This document shows, one piece after another, positions 26,799 to 35,276 of a stretch of DNA of 64,000 nucleotides (positions within the stretch are counted from its first letter, which is position 1; each line of letters opens with the position of its first letter). The stretch covers positions 140,254 through 204,253 of the forward strand of contig CAMCXI010000004.1 of NCBI GenBank assembly GCA_945883335.1, written 5' to 3'. The translations under genes and the position numbers were made by a program. This DNA comes from Candidatus Methylopumilus universalis (GTDB taxonomy: Bacteria; Pseudomonadota; Gammaproteobacteria; Burkholderiales; Methylophilaceae). Under the pieces are notes generated by a model. That model did not search any database. It had not been told where the DNA came from and saw nothing but the letters and a program-made list of their open reading frames with translations.

Positions 26799-28215
26799 TT
26801 TTTTCTCTTCTTAACAACATGGCGATCGTTTTGAGTATGATATAAAAATCCAATTTAGCGCTCCAGTTGCGTAAGTAATCTATATCATATTCAATACGGC
26901 TTTGCATTTTATCTAAGGTGTCGGTCTCGCCGCGGAAACCATTGACTTGTGCCCAGCCCGTGATGCCAGGTCGCACCTTATGGCGCACCATATAGCCTTT
27001 GATGATTTTACGGTAAGTTTCATTGTGCGCCACGGCATGTGGCCTAGGGCCAACAACACTCATGTGACCTTGCAATACATTCATAAATTGCGGTAATTCG
27101 TCTAGCGAGGTTTTACGAAGTAGTTTGCCAAATGCGGTAATGCGCTGATCCTGCTTGGTGGCTTGCACCACCACTGCGCCATCTTCAGCCACCGTCATGG
27201 TTCTAAATTTGTAGACTACAATTTCTTTACCGTCCAAACCATAACGTCGTTGTTTGAAAATAATCGGGCCTGGCGAGCTCATTTTTACGCCGAGACTGAT
27301 GATGAGTAAAATGGGTGAGATGAGGACTAATGCCGCCGCTGAAAATACTAAGTCGAATAAACGTTTGATGATGCCATCGACCCCTGCAAAAGGCGTTTCA
27401 TAGAGGGTGATGACAGGAATGCCATCGACTTGTCCGACATTCCCTTGAATCAAATCGCTTAAAAATATATCCGGTATGAAATAGAGGGAAGCCGTGGTGT
27501 CTTTAAGCTCATCGAGCAATTTGATGATGCGTGGTCGATTTTCCATGGGCAGTGACATATACACAATGTCCACTTGATGCTGCTGCATGTATTGAGCGAT
27601 ATCTGAAATTTTCCCTAGGATAGGATACTGAACATCATCACCCAATTCCCCGCTTATTCTGTCGGCCGAGCGGTCATCAAAAAATCCCAAGCATTCTGTA
27701 TTACCGTATTCCGATTTTTTTAAGCTCGCTGCAATCGAAATTCCTTGTTTATTCATGCCCGCAATAATGGCGTAGCGTTTTGGCCCTTGCATTTGTAAGA
27801 TGTATGGCGCAAAAGCGCGCAGTGCAAACACCGCAATAATTTGGAAAAGCGGGGTCATCCATAACCATTGTTGTATGACATCCCTGTCAATAAAGCCTGG
27901 ATGGTTTGTGGCAAAAGAAAATGCGATGACCAAGCTCGCAGTCATTAGCCAAGAAACCAAAATATTTCTAATGATCTTGAATGGTGTGACATTAATTTTA
28001 GCGTTGCCAGGAAAGGTGAGTGAGAAAACAATGACTGATACAATTAGGTAAATTGGATTCAATGCGCCATCTACCCAAATCGCAATCCCCCAAAGGGTTA
28101 AGACAATAATGAGCGGCTCTACAATCGATTCTAAAATAACAAGAATGTTGTCGCGAGATAAAGCAATATCAGAGGTTTTACGAATTGAGTTGCTAGCATT
28201 GGCTCTGTGCGGCAT
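26788..28215 (-). CDS. epsB: undecaprenyl-phosphate sugar phosphotransferase (EpsB/WcaJ-type initiating transferase)
   Basis: About 475 residues. Four N-terminal membrane helices precede a nucleotide-binding-like CoA-type domain (about 150-270: RYAIIAGMNKQGISIAASL, VDIVYMSLP). A fifth helix leads to the conserved bacterial sugar-transferase domain (about 285-475: KRLFDLVFSAAALV, KMSSPGPIIFKQ, YKFRTM, TSLDELPQF, GPRPHAVAHNE, VRPGITGWAQV). This enzyme places the first sugar-1-phosphate, usually glucose or galactose, on undecaprenyl phosphate and so initiates assembly of the polymer built by the divergent eps genes. An upstream in-frame GTG at 28257 would add 14 residues; neither start has a clear Shine-Dalgarno, and ATG 28215 is preferred. 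Confidence 0.88.
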   Translation of the reverse strand: MPHRANASNSIRKTSDIALSRDNILVILESIVEPLIIVLTLWGIAIWVDGALNPIYLIVSVIVFSLTFPGNAKINVTPFKIIRNILVSWLMTASLVIAFSFATNHPGFIDRDVIQQWLWMTPLFQIIAVFALRAFAPYILQMQGPKRYAIIAGMNKQGISIAASLKKSEYGNTECLGFFDDRSADRISGELGDDVQYPILGKISDIAQYMQQHQVDIVYMSLPMENRPRIIKLLDELKDTTASLYFIPDIFLSDLIQGNVGQVDGIPVITLYETPFAGVDGIIKRLFDLVFSAAALVLISPILLIISLGVKMSSPGPIIFKQRRYGLDGKEIVVYKFRTMTVAEDGAVVVQATKQDQRITAFGKLLRKTSLDELPQFMNVLQGHMSVVGPRPHAVAHNETYRKIIKGYMVRHKVRPGITGWAQVNGFRGETDTLDKMQSRIEYDIDYLRNWSAKLDFYIILKTIAMLLRREKNAY

Positions 28216-28332
28216 GGCTTGAACTTTTTTATTCTGAAGATGGATTGTTAAAAGCACTTGAGGTGGATTCTAAGAACTTTACGTTTTTTTACTGCATTGA
28301 CTATCTCGTTGCTTAATTTAAATTGCTTTTTT

Positions 28333-28344
28333 ATTTGCGCAAAT
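28333..28344. promoter_or_regulatory. 12-bp palindrome ATTTGCGCAAAT
   Basis: A perfect palindrome in the epsB/epsL divergent region, 4 bp before a TTGACT hexamer (28349-28354). Position and symmetry suit an operator; no regulator is identified. Confidence 0.35.
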
Positions 28345-28470
28345 CGTGTTGACTACCAGCAGATAAAACGCATTTAAATAAATCTTCTAGATATTTTAAG
28401 GGATGAACGTTGCATTTTTATTACAATAGAGTGGCTATTAAATTAAATGAATAAACTTGTAAATGGTTGA

Positions 28471-28499
28471 TTGATAATTTTAATTGAGTCAATTATGAT
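28471..28499 (+). promoter_or_regulatory. candidate epsL promoter with internal operator
   Basis: TTGATA (28471-28476), a 17-bp spacer, then TATGAT (28494-28499): each hexamer matches the sigma70 consensus at five of six positions. A 15-bp palindrome, TAATTGA-G-TCAATTA (28481-28495), fills the spacer and touches the -10 box, so a bound dimer would block RNA polymerase. The predicted transcript starts near 28506, about 60 bp before epsL. Confidence 0.5.
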
Positions 28500-28567
28500 A
28501 AAAAGCCCGGAGAAATTACAAGTATTATTGCGGTAAATTCTAAGTTAATGTTAGGCGTCAACTATTA

Positions 28568-29842
28568 TTGTTGGATGCCAAAATCGTGAGCGCTTTAATT
28601 ATTTTGCAGACTTTTACCATCACCTTTAATTTACATGACACCATAAAGTTGGGGAGTCGTCACGCCCACAAAGACCATGTTTGCTGCGCTTTTAGTTTGC
28701 CGCGAGCCTTGTGTTTTGCGTTAGTTGCGCCTCTTTTAATGACCTCCACATTAGCGCTCGCCGATGCGCAAGATACCGTCAATGTCATCGCCGGCTTGAG
28801 TCGAACCATGGATGATAACTTTTTCCGTAAGGCTGTTGCGCCGGTTTCTGAAACGATTACAACATCGTATGCAACCCTCAGTGTGAATAAGCAGTACTCC
28901 ATGCAGCGCCTGAATTTTGAATACACCATTAGAAGTAACGCTTATCAAAATTATGGTTCGCTCGATTCTGTTAACAATAATTATAAAGGGTCTTGGGCAT
29001 GGGCATTAACGCCAAGACTGACGGGGAGCGTATCGGTGTTGCGCAACGAATCAGCCGTAACCTTTACAGATGCAACCTTCGTGGCTATTAATAAACCACC
29101 TATCCTAACCAATGAGGTGCAAAATTTCTTGATGGACTGGGCGCCGCAGGGGAATTTGCATTTGCTGGGCGGATTCACAAGAGCTGTTTTTCTTAATTCT
29201 AGTAACTTCTTCCCGGATCGCGGTAATACAACGAATGCAATCGACTTGGGGATTAAGTATGTATTTCCATCTGGCAGTGAAGTCACCATGATGCAGCATC
29301 AGCGTGAGGGTGAGTTTGCAAATATTAATCCGAGCTTGCCTCAATCATTTACTGAAAATGAAACGGAAGCTAAATTCAATTGGCGAGTGACGGCAAAGTC
29401 TTCAGTGAATACGCGATTGGCCTTTGTTGAGCGTATGCACGATCAATACTCATCCAGAAATTATTCAGGCTTAGTGGGGGATGCGAGCATTAGCTGGGCG
29501 CCCACATCTAAGTTGCAGCTCACGGCCTCAGCGGCAAGCAACTTTAGTCTTTATCAGAGCCTTCTTGCGAATTATGCCAGAATCAATAACTTAAGCTTTA
29601 CCCCGACTTATGCCTGTACCAACAAGATACTGGTCACGGGCAGCGCAAGCATTTCCGAGCGGGTAGTTGAAGGGCTCAATCAAACCGAGACCATAGAAAA
29701 TGCGAGTTTAGGCGTGAATTGGACGCCGAGAAGTTATGTAAGCTTGGGCGCTAAAGTCCAAAGGTCGAGCAGAACATCGACTAGCGCTAATCGCGATTTC
29801 ACGGACTTCATGACGATATTGACGGCGAATGTTAATTTTTAG
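28568..29842 (+). CDS. epsL: EpsL-type outer-membrane beta-barrel of the exosortase B/EPS system
   Basis: A 424-residue exported protein resembling the EpsL family linked to exosortase B. After a hydrophobic signal segment (about 42-66, ending LALADAQD), nearly the whole chain alternates short amphipathic beta strands (YSMQRLNFEYTIRSNAYQNY, GSWAWALTPRLTGSVSVLRN) and ends in NVNF, with Phe last, as expected for an outer-membrane barrel. It is a plausible exit channel for the polysaccharide, alongside the Wza-like EpsE. The start is uncertain: TTG at 28568 is the longest reading and gives a long N-terminal extension. GTG at 28586 and ATG at 28739 are alternatives, but the latter would cut into the signal peptide. 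Confidence 0.75.
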   Translation: MLDAKIVSALIILQTFTITFNLHDTIKLGSRHAHKDHVCCAFSLPRALCFALVAPLLMTSTLALADAQDTVNVIAGLSRTMDDNFFRKAVAPVSETITTSYATLSVNKQYSMQRLNFEYTIRSNAYQNYGSLDSVNNNYKGSWAWALTPRLTGSVSVLRNESAVTFTDATFVAINKPPILTNEVQNFLMDWAPQGNLHLLGGFTRAVFLNSSNFFPDRGNTTNAIDLGIKYVFPSGSEVTMMQHQREGEFANINPSLPQSFTENETEAKFNWRVTAKSSVNTRLAFVERMHDQYSSRNYSGLVGDASISWAPTSKLQLTASAASNFSLYQSLLANYARINNLSFTPTYACTNKILVTGSASISERVVEGLNQTETIENASLGVNWTPRSYVSLGAKVQRSSRTSTSANRDFTDFMTILTANVNF

Positions 29843-29922
29843 CGCTAGCGCGTTTTTTTATTACAGCTTTAAGCGATCTGCGTAATTTAAACCGAAATTA
29901 TTAAAAAAAGCATCTAATCCTA

Positions 29923-30963
29923 TTGATCAAATTGTTAACTTTTTTGGCCATTATTGGTGCTAATTTGGGCATGGCCCATGCCGTAGAGGTTGACTTTGCC
30001 CCGCGTAATAGAGCCAGCACGCTTGGCCCAGAGCAAGTGGCATTGGTGATTAATGATGCGGACCCGAGCAGTGTAAGAGCGGGAGATTACTACCGCATCA
30101 CGCGCGGCATCCCCGCAGAAAATGTCGTGCATGTGAGTATCAAAAATGCGCCCAATCGTTTATCACTTGCGGAATTTAATAGCCTAAAAGCTGAGATTGA
30201 AGCGCAGTTAAACGCTAAAGAGCAAGTCATCCTATTGGCATGGACTGCGCCTTATGCAGTGGAATGCAATTCGATTACTTCAGCGCTGACCTTGGGTTTT
30301 GATGCCAAGCAATGTGCGGATACTTGCGGGGTAGGTCAGCCTAGCCCTTACTTTGACTCAGTGAGTAAAAAGCCATTTGATGATTTGCGTATCCGCCCGT
30401 CCATGCTATTGCCTAATGATTCTTTTATGCGCACCAAGGCATTGATTGATAGAGGGGTACAAAGTGATGCTGGAGTATTTAGAGCAGCCGCTTATTATTT
30501 GACGACCTCTGATACCAACCGCAACAGCCGCGCGCCTTTTTTCCCGCCGACAGGATTAAATATTCCACGTGCAGGGCTTGCGATTATGAATATGCGATCA
30601 GATAAATTAGTCGGTGCCCGTGATATCATGATTTATCAAACAGGCTTAGCGCATGTGGATGGCTTAGAGACTTTGGGATTTTTGCCTGGCGCATTAGCCG
30701 ATCATCTTACCTCGTTTGGTGGGGATCTGACTGGTAAGGGACAGATGAGCGCGCTACGCTGGTTAGATGCTGGCGCGACAGCAAGTTATGGGACGGTTTC
30801 TGAGCCGTGTAATTACTGGCAGAAGTTTCCGAATCCAACCGTATTGCTCAAATGGTATGTAAACGGCGCCACTGCGATTGAAGCATACTGGAAAAGTGTG
30901 GCTTGGCCAGCGCAGGGCGTGTTTGTGGGTGAGCCTTTAGCGGCGCCTTATGGCCGTCTGTAG
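29923..30963 (+). CDS. TIGR03790-family exported protein (exosortase-associated, function unknown)
   Basis: A 346-residue secreted protein with a signal peptide (cut near AHA). It reads as the TIGR03790 family: LGPEQVALVINDADPSSVRAGDYY and RGIPAENVVHVSI near the start, ILLAWTAPYAVECNSITSALTLGF in the middle, and WLDAGATASYGTVSEPCNYWQKFPNP near the end. From memory this family occurs essentially only in genomes that encode an exosortase, which fits its place in an XrtB cluster. Six cysteines, several of them paired, suggest disulfides. No catalytic motif can be named. The start is TTG; no good Shine-Dalgarno is seen. Confidence 0.8.
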   Translation: MIKLLTFLAIIGANLGMAHAVEVDFAPRNRASTLGPEQVALVINDADPSSVRAGDYYRITRGIPAENVVHVSIKNAPNRLSLAEFNSLKAEIEAQLNAKEQVILLAWTAPYAVECNSITSALTLGFDAKQCADTCGVGQPSPYFDSVSKKPFDDLRIRPSMLLPNDSFMRTKALIDRGVQSDAGVFRAAAYYLTTSDTNRNSRAPFFPPTGLNIPRAGLAIMNMRSDKLVGARDIMIYQTGLAHVDGLETLGFLPGALADHLTSFGGDLTGKGQMSALRWLDAGATASYGTVSEPCNYWQKFPNPTVLLKWYVNGATAIEAYWKSVAWPAQGVFVGEPLAAPYGRL

Positions 30964-31033
30964 TTTTTTAAATATTTTGTGACGGGTAACTATTTTTTCC
31001 AAAATTTGTAATAAAAATGAAACCTAGATTAAA

Positions 31034-31039
31034 TATAAT
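31034..31039 (+). promoter_or_regulatory. possible -10 box of epsD operon promoter
   Basis: A perfect TATAAT lies 90 bp before epsD and 9 bp before the tandem repeat. No acceptable -35 sits 16-18 bp upstream (the nearest TTGTAA is 22 bp away), so an activator would be needed if this is a promoter. Confidence 0.35.
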
Positions 31040-31048
31040 TAGAGATTA

Positions 31049-31084
31049 AAATATCCAAAATATCCAAAATATCCAAAATATCCA
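31049..31084 (+). repeat. 9-bp tandem repeat (AAATATCCA x4) before epsD
   Basis: Four exact copies of AAATATCCA stand end to end in the epsD leader, 44 bp before its ATG. Unit number could vary by slippage and alter spacing or leader structure. Confidence 0.95.
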
Positions 31085-31128
31085 AAAGCAACTTTTTAGT
31101 TATTTGGAAGCATTGTTAAGGAACACAA

Positions 31129-32121
31129 ATGCATAGCAACACCCATTATTTATTGAAAACATCAATACCGAGTCTTGCTAAGCTAGTATTGATGATCGCG
31201 CTTGTTGGTTTGGTCGCGGGTTGCGGGAAAAAACACAGCGGTGAAGAAAAATCAAGCCAATCGATCGTCAGTGTCGATGGTGAAGAAATTACAGTGCATC
31301 AAGTGAATAATGAATTGCAGCGTGCTAATATCCAGCCTGCCCAGCAAGAAGCAGCCAGTCGCCAAATTGTACAAGGTTTGGTGGACCGTCAAATTTTGCT
31401 GCAAGCGGCGCATAAAGAAAAATTAGATCGTAAGCCGCAAGTGATGCAGGCGATTGAAAATGCAAAAATGCAAATTTTAGCGCAAGCGTATTTGCAAGAG
31501 CGTGTTGCTTCAGTGGCGAAACCGACTAATGCTGAAATCGAGGAATACCGTGCGCAGCATCAAGACATTTTTGCTAATCGCAAAGTTTATGTGACTGACG
31601 AAGCGGTATTTACATTGGAAGCAGGCAGCGCCGCTAAGTTGCAAGAAATTGCGAAATCTGAAAAAACGCTGAAAGACTTAGAGGGCTGGTTAAAGTCGCA
31701 TCAAGTGAAATATGCGGTGAAGCGCGTTGTGCATGCTGCGGAGACGCTCCCACCACAATTGCTTGCGCAGTTTGGCAAGATGGCGGTTGGTCAAATGGTG
31801 TTTATTGGGGCGAATGGTCCAAATGCGCAAGCCATGGCAGTGAGTATGGCTGAAATAAAACAGATGCCGATTTCAGAGAAAGATTCAAAGCCTTTGATTG
31901 AGCGAATTTTGACAGAGCAAAAACGTAAACAAACAGCGGAAGCGGAAATGAAGCGCCTGCGTGAAGCGGCTAAAATTCGATATATCGATCAGAAATTTGA
32001 TCCAGCCAATGCGCCTAAAGTTGAAAAGCCAGTTGAGGCTGCTAAGCCGGCTGATAATGCACAAGAGGAAGCTAAGAAAAAAATGGAAATTAGTGTGAGT
32101 AAGGGCTTGAATGGACTTTAA
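31129..32121 (+). CDS. epsD: EpsD-family peptidyl-prolyl cis-trans isomerase-like lipoprotein
   Basis: A 330-residue protein with a lipoprotein signal (LVAGC lipobox, Cys at about 33). It has a SurA/parvulin-like N-terminal chaperone region: VDGEEITVHQVNNELQR, then QIVQGLVDRQILLQAAHKEKLDRKPQV, the usual pattern of this family. The parvulin catalytic domain is weakly recognisable around 150-240. The C-terminus is a Lys/Glu/Ala-rich tail. It probably assists folding of outer-membrane or secreted components of the polysaccharide exporter. The gene heads the epsD-epsE-epsF-epsG series, with AAGGAAC 7 nt before the ATG. Confidence 0.88.
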   Translation: MHSNTHYLLKTSIPSLAKLVLMIALVGLVAGCGKKHSGEEKSSQSIVSVDGEEITVHQVNNELQRANIQPAQQEAASRQIVQGLVDRQILLQAAHKEKLDRKPQVMQAIENAKMQILAQAYLQERVASVAKPTNAEIEEYRAQHQDIFANRKVYVTDEAVFTLEAGSAAKLQEIAKSEKTLKDLEGWLKSHQVKYAVKRVVHAAETLPPQLLAQFGKMAVGQMVFIGANGPNAQAMAVSMAEIKQMPISEKDSKPLIERILTEQKRKQTAEAEMKRLREAAKIRYIDQKFDPANAPKVEKPVEAAKPADNAQEEAKKKMEISVSKGLNGL

Positions 32122-32196
32122 GTTGTTGAAATTGTTTCAAATGGTGCTAGGCTTTAATTTAGCCTTTAATGACGATTTAATTTAAGGGGTGGTGTG

Positions 32197-32976
32197 ATGA
32201 GGAAAATCCTCGCAAGTTTGATGTTGTTGCTGAGTGTCTGGGCGCATGTCGCTTCAGCGGATGAAGGTAATTATCTGCTAGGCCCAGGCGATATGTTGAA
32301 AATTACGGTTTATAACAACCCTGATTTAACCTTGGAAACACGTATCGCTGAAACCGGCACGATTAGTTTCCCGCTACTAGGTGAAGTGGAACTTGGCGGC
32401 ATCACTGCATCGGCAGCGGAAAAAAAACTTTCTAATCTGCTGGAATCGGGTGGCTTTGTGAAGCAAGCACAAATCAATATTTTGGTAGTGCAGTTCCAAA
32501 GCAAAATGGTTTCAATTTTGGGGAGCGTGTTTAAGCCGGGTCGGTATCCGCTTGACCGCAGTATGAATCTTACTGAGGTGCTTGCGCTTGCGGGCGGCGT
32601 TCCGGCAGATGGTTCAGACATGATCACAGTCATTGGCAAGGCAGGCAAAGTCGAATACGACCTACGCAATATCGTTAAAAAAGGTGATGGCTCACAAAAT
32701 ATTAATTTAGTTGGTGGTGAGATTATTTATGTACCGCGCGCCCCTATGTTTTACATCTACGGTGAAGCGCAGCGCCCTGGTTCCTATCGTATTGAACGCG
32801 ATATGACGGTAATGCAAGCGCTAGCGATGGGTGGCGGCCCAACAGCCAGAGGGACCCAGCGCGGTGTTCAGTTGCATCGTCGCAATACTAGCGGGGTATT
32901 GGAAGTGCTCAGCCCCACGCTTTCAGACCTGGTTAAGCAAGATGATGTTCTCTTCATAAAAGAAAGTTTGTTCTAG
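32197..32976 (+). CDS. epsE: polysaccharide export protein EpsE (Wza-type, SLBB domains)
   Basis: 259 residues from ATG 32197, which has AAGGGG 7 nt upstream; a GTG one codon earlier is also open. A signal peptide (cut near ASA-DEG) leads to the polysaccharide export domain (about 25-105: YLLGPGDMLKITVYNNPDL, ISFPLLGEVELGGIT). Two SLBB-like repeats follow (VSILGSVFKPGRYPL and MFYIYGEAQRPGSYRIERDM). It should form the periplasmic/outer-membrane ring through which the polymer leaves. No lipobox is visible, unlike E. coli Wza, so membrane anchoring may depend on EpsL. It is 10 bp from epsF. Confidence 0.92.
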   Translation: MRKILASLMLLLSVWAHVASADEGNYLLGPGDMLKITVYNNPDLTLETRIAETGTISFPLLGEVELGGITASAAEKKLSNLLESGGFVKQAQINILVVQFQSKMVSILGSVFKPGRYPLDRSMNLTEVLALAGGVPADGSDMITVIGKAGKVEYDLRNIVKKGDGSQNINLVGGEIIYVPRAPMFYIYGEAQRPGSYRIERDMTVMQALAMGGGPTARGTQRGVQLHRRNTSGVLEVLSPTLSDLVKQDDVLFIKESLF

Positions 32977-32986
32977 GACGACACCC

Positions 32987-34381
32987 ATGAATTTCTCAGA
33001 ATTTTTACTCATATTAAAAGCAAGGCGCATGATTTTTTTAGTGACGCTAAGTTTAGTGGTCATCTCAACTTTAGTGGTTAACCTGATTACCCCGAAAACC
33101 TACAAAGCGGTCGCCTCCATTGTGCTGAACGCTAAAGGCACCGACCCAATCACGGGTCAGGTCGTGCAAGCCTCTATGATGCCTGGATTCATGTCGACGC
33201 AGATTGATATTATTACTAGCGAAAAAGTGGCGATTAAAGTGGTTGAAAAACTCAAACTCACTGAAAACCAAGCCGCAGTTGCCAAGTTTAATGAAGCCAC
33301 AAAAGGTAAAGGTGAAATAAAATCTTGGATGGCTAAATTGATACTCAACAATGTGACGGCGAGGCCATCGCGAGACAGTAGTATTGTCGATATTTCATTC
33401 ACTGGTGTTGATCCCGAATTTGTGACCACGATGGCGAATGCTTTTGCTGAAGCTTATCAAGAAGTCAATATTGAGTTGAAAGTGCAGCCAGCACAAAAAG
33501 CCGCAGAATTTTTAGGCCAACAAACTCAAGTGTTGCGCAAAAACCTTGAAGAGGCGCAAGCAAGGCTTTCTAAATACCAACAAGAAAAAGGCTTAACCAG
33601 TGTAGCGGGCAGCATGGATGTGGAAAGTGCACGTTTGAATGACTTATCTTCACAGTTGGTTGCAGTACAAAATCAAGCGAATGAAGCGAGCACTCGTCAA
33701 CTTCGTACCGGTGGCACAGGCGATGAATCTCCTGATTTGGCAGCAAACCCAATGGTACAAAGTTTAAGAATGGATATTGCCCGTGCAGAATCCAAATTCT
33801 CAGAACTCTCTCAGCGCTTAGGCCCTAGCCATCCACAATACCAACAAGCTATGGCGGAAATTACTAAACTTAAAAGCCAGTTGCAAGAGGAAAAAGGGAA
33901 GGCGCGCAGCACGATTGGCGGTACTGCAAGCATTCATAAGCAACGTGAAGCAGAAATTCGCGCAGCCCTTGCTGCGCAAAAGGCCCGCGTGCTGGAGCTC
34001 AATCTTACGCGTGATCAACTCACTGTATTGCAACGTGATCTTGAAAACGCACAGCGTGCCATGGATCAAGCAGGCCAGCGCTTTACGACAACCACGCTTG
34101 AAGGTAGCGCCAATCAAACGGATATTGCCATTCTTACTCCAGCCACGCCGCCGCCCTCAGTCGAAGGCCCGAGAGTTATATTTAATACAATTTTGGCGTT
34201 TTTCTTAGGCAGTTTGCTAGGCATCTTTATGAGCTTAACGGCAGAAAAAATGGATCAGCGTGTGCGTTGCAGAAATGTGGTGTGTGAGCTACTCGATTTA
34301 CCTGTTTTGGCGGTCATCAGCAGTCGCCGTGTCGGACCATTTTTTAGACGTCCCAAGGCTTTATCCCCAATAGCCAACTAA
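32987..34381 (+). CDS. epsF: chain length determinant protein EpsF (Wzz/PCP family)
   Basis: A 464-residue inner-membrane polysaccharide co-polymerase. Its parts are TM1 (about 14-36), the Wzz-type periplasmic domain, a long coiled coil (about 170-370: LGQQTQVLRKNLEEAQARLSK), and a Pro-rich turn (ATPPPSVEGPR) entering TM2 (about 405-430). A short basic cytoplasmic tail ends near RRPKALSPIAN. It sets polymer length and works with the tyrosine-kinase-like EpsG encoded next, 22 bp away. Length and topology fit the EpsF family. Confidence 0.92.
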   Translation: MNFSEFLLILKARRMIFLVTLSLVVISTLVVNLITPKTYKAVASIVLNAKGTDPITGQVVQASMMPGFMSTQIDIITSEKVAIKVVEKLKLTENQAAVAKFNEATKGKGEIKSWMAKLILNNVTARPSRDSSIVDISFTGVDPEFVTTMANAFAEAYQEVNIELKVQPAQKAAEFLGQQTQVLRKNLEEAQARLSKYQQEKGLTSVAGSMDVESARLNDLSSQLVAVQNQANEASTRQLRTGGTGDESPDLAANPMVQSLRMDIARAESKFSELSQRLGPSHPQYQQAMAEITKLKSQLQEEKGKARSTIGGTASIHKQREAEIRAALAAQKARVLELNLTRDQLTVLQRDLENAQRAMDQAGQRFTTTTLEGSANQTDIAILTPATPPPSVEGPRVIFNTILAFFLGSLLGIFMSLTAEKMDQRVRCRNVVCELLDLPVLAVISSRRVGPFFRRPKALSPIAN

Positions 34382-34403
34382 ATTTAGAGCAAGGAAAATT
34401 TCA

Positions 34404-35276
34404 ATGGAAACAAATATCAATACTGGGTCAAGCGCAGCTTCACAGCCTAAGCAAAGTCCTATTGGTGGGCTGTTAGTGGAGCTGGGTAAAATATCTCAGA
34501 ATGATGTTGAGCGCATTGTGAAGGTTCAGCAAGACAAAGGGATGCGTTTTGGTGATGCGGCAATTTACTTAGGGTTGATTACGGAAGCGGATATTAATCA
34601 GGTTTTGTCGATTCAGTTTAATTATCCCTATCTTCAAGCGGGCAATAGTAATTACAGCCAAGAACTCGTTGCGGCCTATGCACCATTTACTCCGCAGGTT
34701 GAATCGCTCCGAACCTTACGGACTCAGTTAATGAAAAAGTGGTTTGGCGAGGGCAATAAAGCCTTAGCGATTGTCAGCGTGAATCCCGGAGAAGGGGGGA
34801 CTAATCTAACAGCTAATCTCGCTATTTTATTTTCGCAATTAGGGGTCCGTACCTTATTGCTCGATGCCAATCTTCGTGAACCGCGTCAACATGAACTGTT
34901 TAATCTGACTGAGAAACGTGGTCTTTCAGATATTCTAGCGGCGCGTAACGACAAAAGCTTAATTAGCAATATTGAGGCTTTTCCAAACCTCTCTATTTTA
35001 GGTGCGGGTACTTTGGCGCCAAATCCGCAAGAGTTACTCAATCGTGCGACATTCGCCAATTTTATGACGCAAGCGATGGCAATGTATGACGTCATCTTGG
35101 TAGACACATCACCAGCGGTTGATTCTGCGGATTCGCAAGCTATTGTGGCACGTTGTGGTGGAGCACTATTAGTATCAAGACTTGATCACACCAAAATGTC
35201 AGATTTGGCCGCAGTGAAAGCCCAAATATCGGTGACGGGTGCACAGATTGTTGGCGCCGTCATTAATGATTTTTAA
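34404..35276 (+). CDS. epsG: EpsG-type BY-kinase-like partner of EpsF
   Basis: A 290-residue cytoplasmic protein. The N-terminal 85 residues carry the EpsG-specific helical module (GGLLVELGKISQNDVERIVK, RFGDAAIYLGLITEADI, FNYPYL). The rest is a P-loop tyrosine-kinase-like domain: NPGEGGTNLTANLA in the Walker A position, LLLDANLREPR for Walker A', and VILVDTSPA for Walker B. The Walker A lysine is absent (GEGGTN), and the second Asp of Walker A' is Asn, so ATP hydrolysis or autophosphorylation may be weak or absent. The C-terminus lacks the Tyr cluster of Wzc. It is the last gene before a terminator. Confidence 0.88.
   Translation: METNINTGSSAASQPKQSPIGGLLVELGKISQNDVERIVKVQQDKGMRFGDAAIYLGLITEADINQVLSIQFNYPYLQAGNSNYSQELVAAYAPFTPQVESLRTLRTQLMKKWFGEGNKALAIVSVNPGEGGTNLTANLAILFSQLGVRTLLLDANLREPRQHELFNLTEKRGLSDILAARNDKSLISNIEAFPNLSILGAGTLAPNPQELLNRATFANFMTQAMAMYDVILVDTSPAVDSADSQAIVARCGGALLVSRLDHTKMSDLAAVKAQISVTGAQIVGAVINDF

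Larger units (their letters stand above)
28216..28567. other. divergent intergenic region epsB/epsL
   Basis: AT-rich control region between the initiating transferase (minus) and epsL (plus). It holds a 12-bp palindrome at 28333-28344, a sigma70-like promoter at 28471-28499 and a 15-bp palindrome inside that promoter. No convincing promoter for the minus strand was recognised. Confidence 0.6.

Noticed and set aside
29839..29865. Terminator after epsL
   Set aside because: GCGCTAGCGC followed by T7 is a palindrome without room for a real loop; a hairpin would have only three base pairs.
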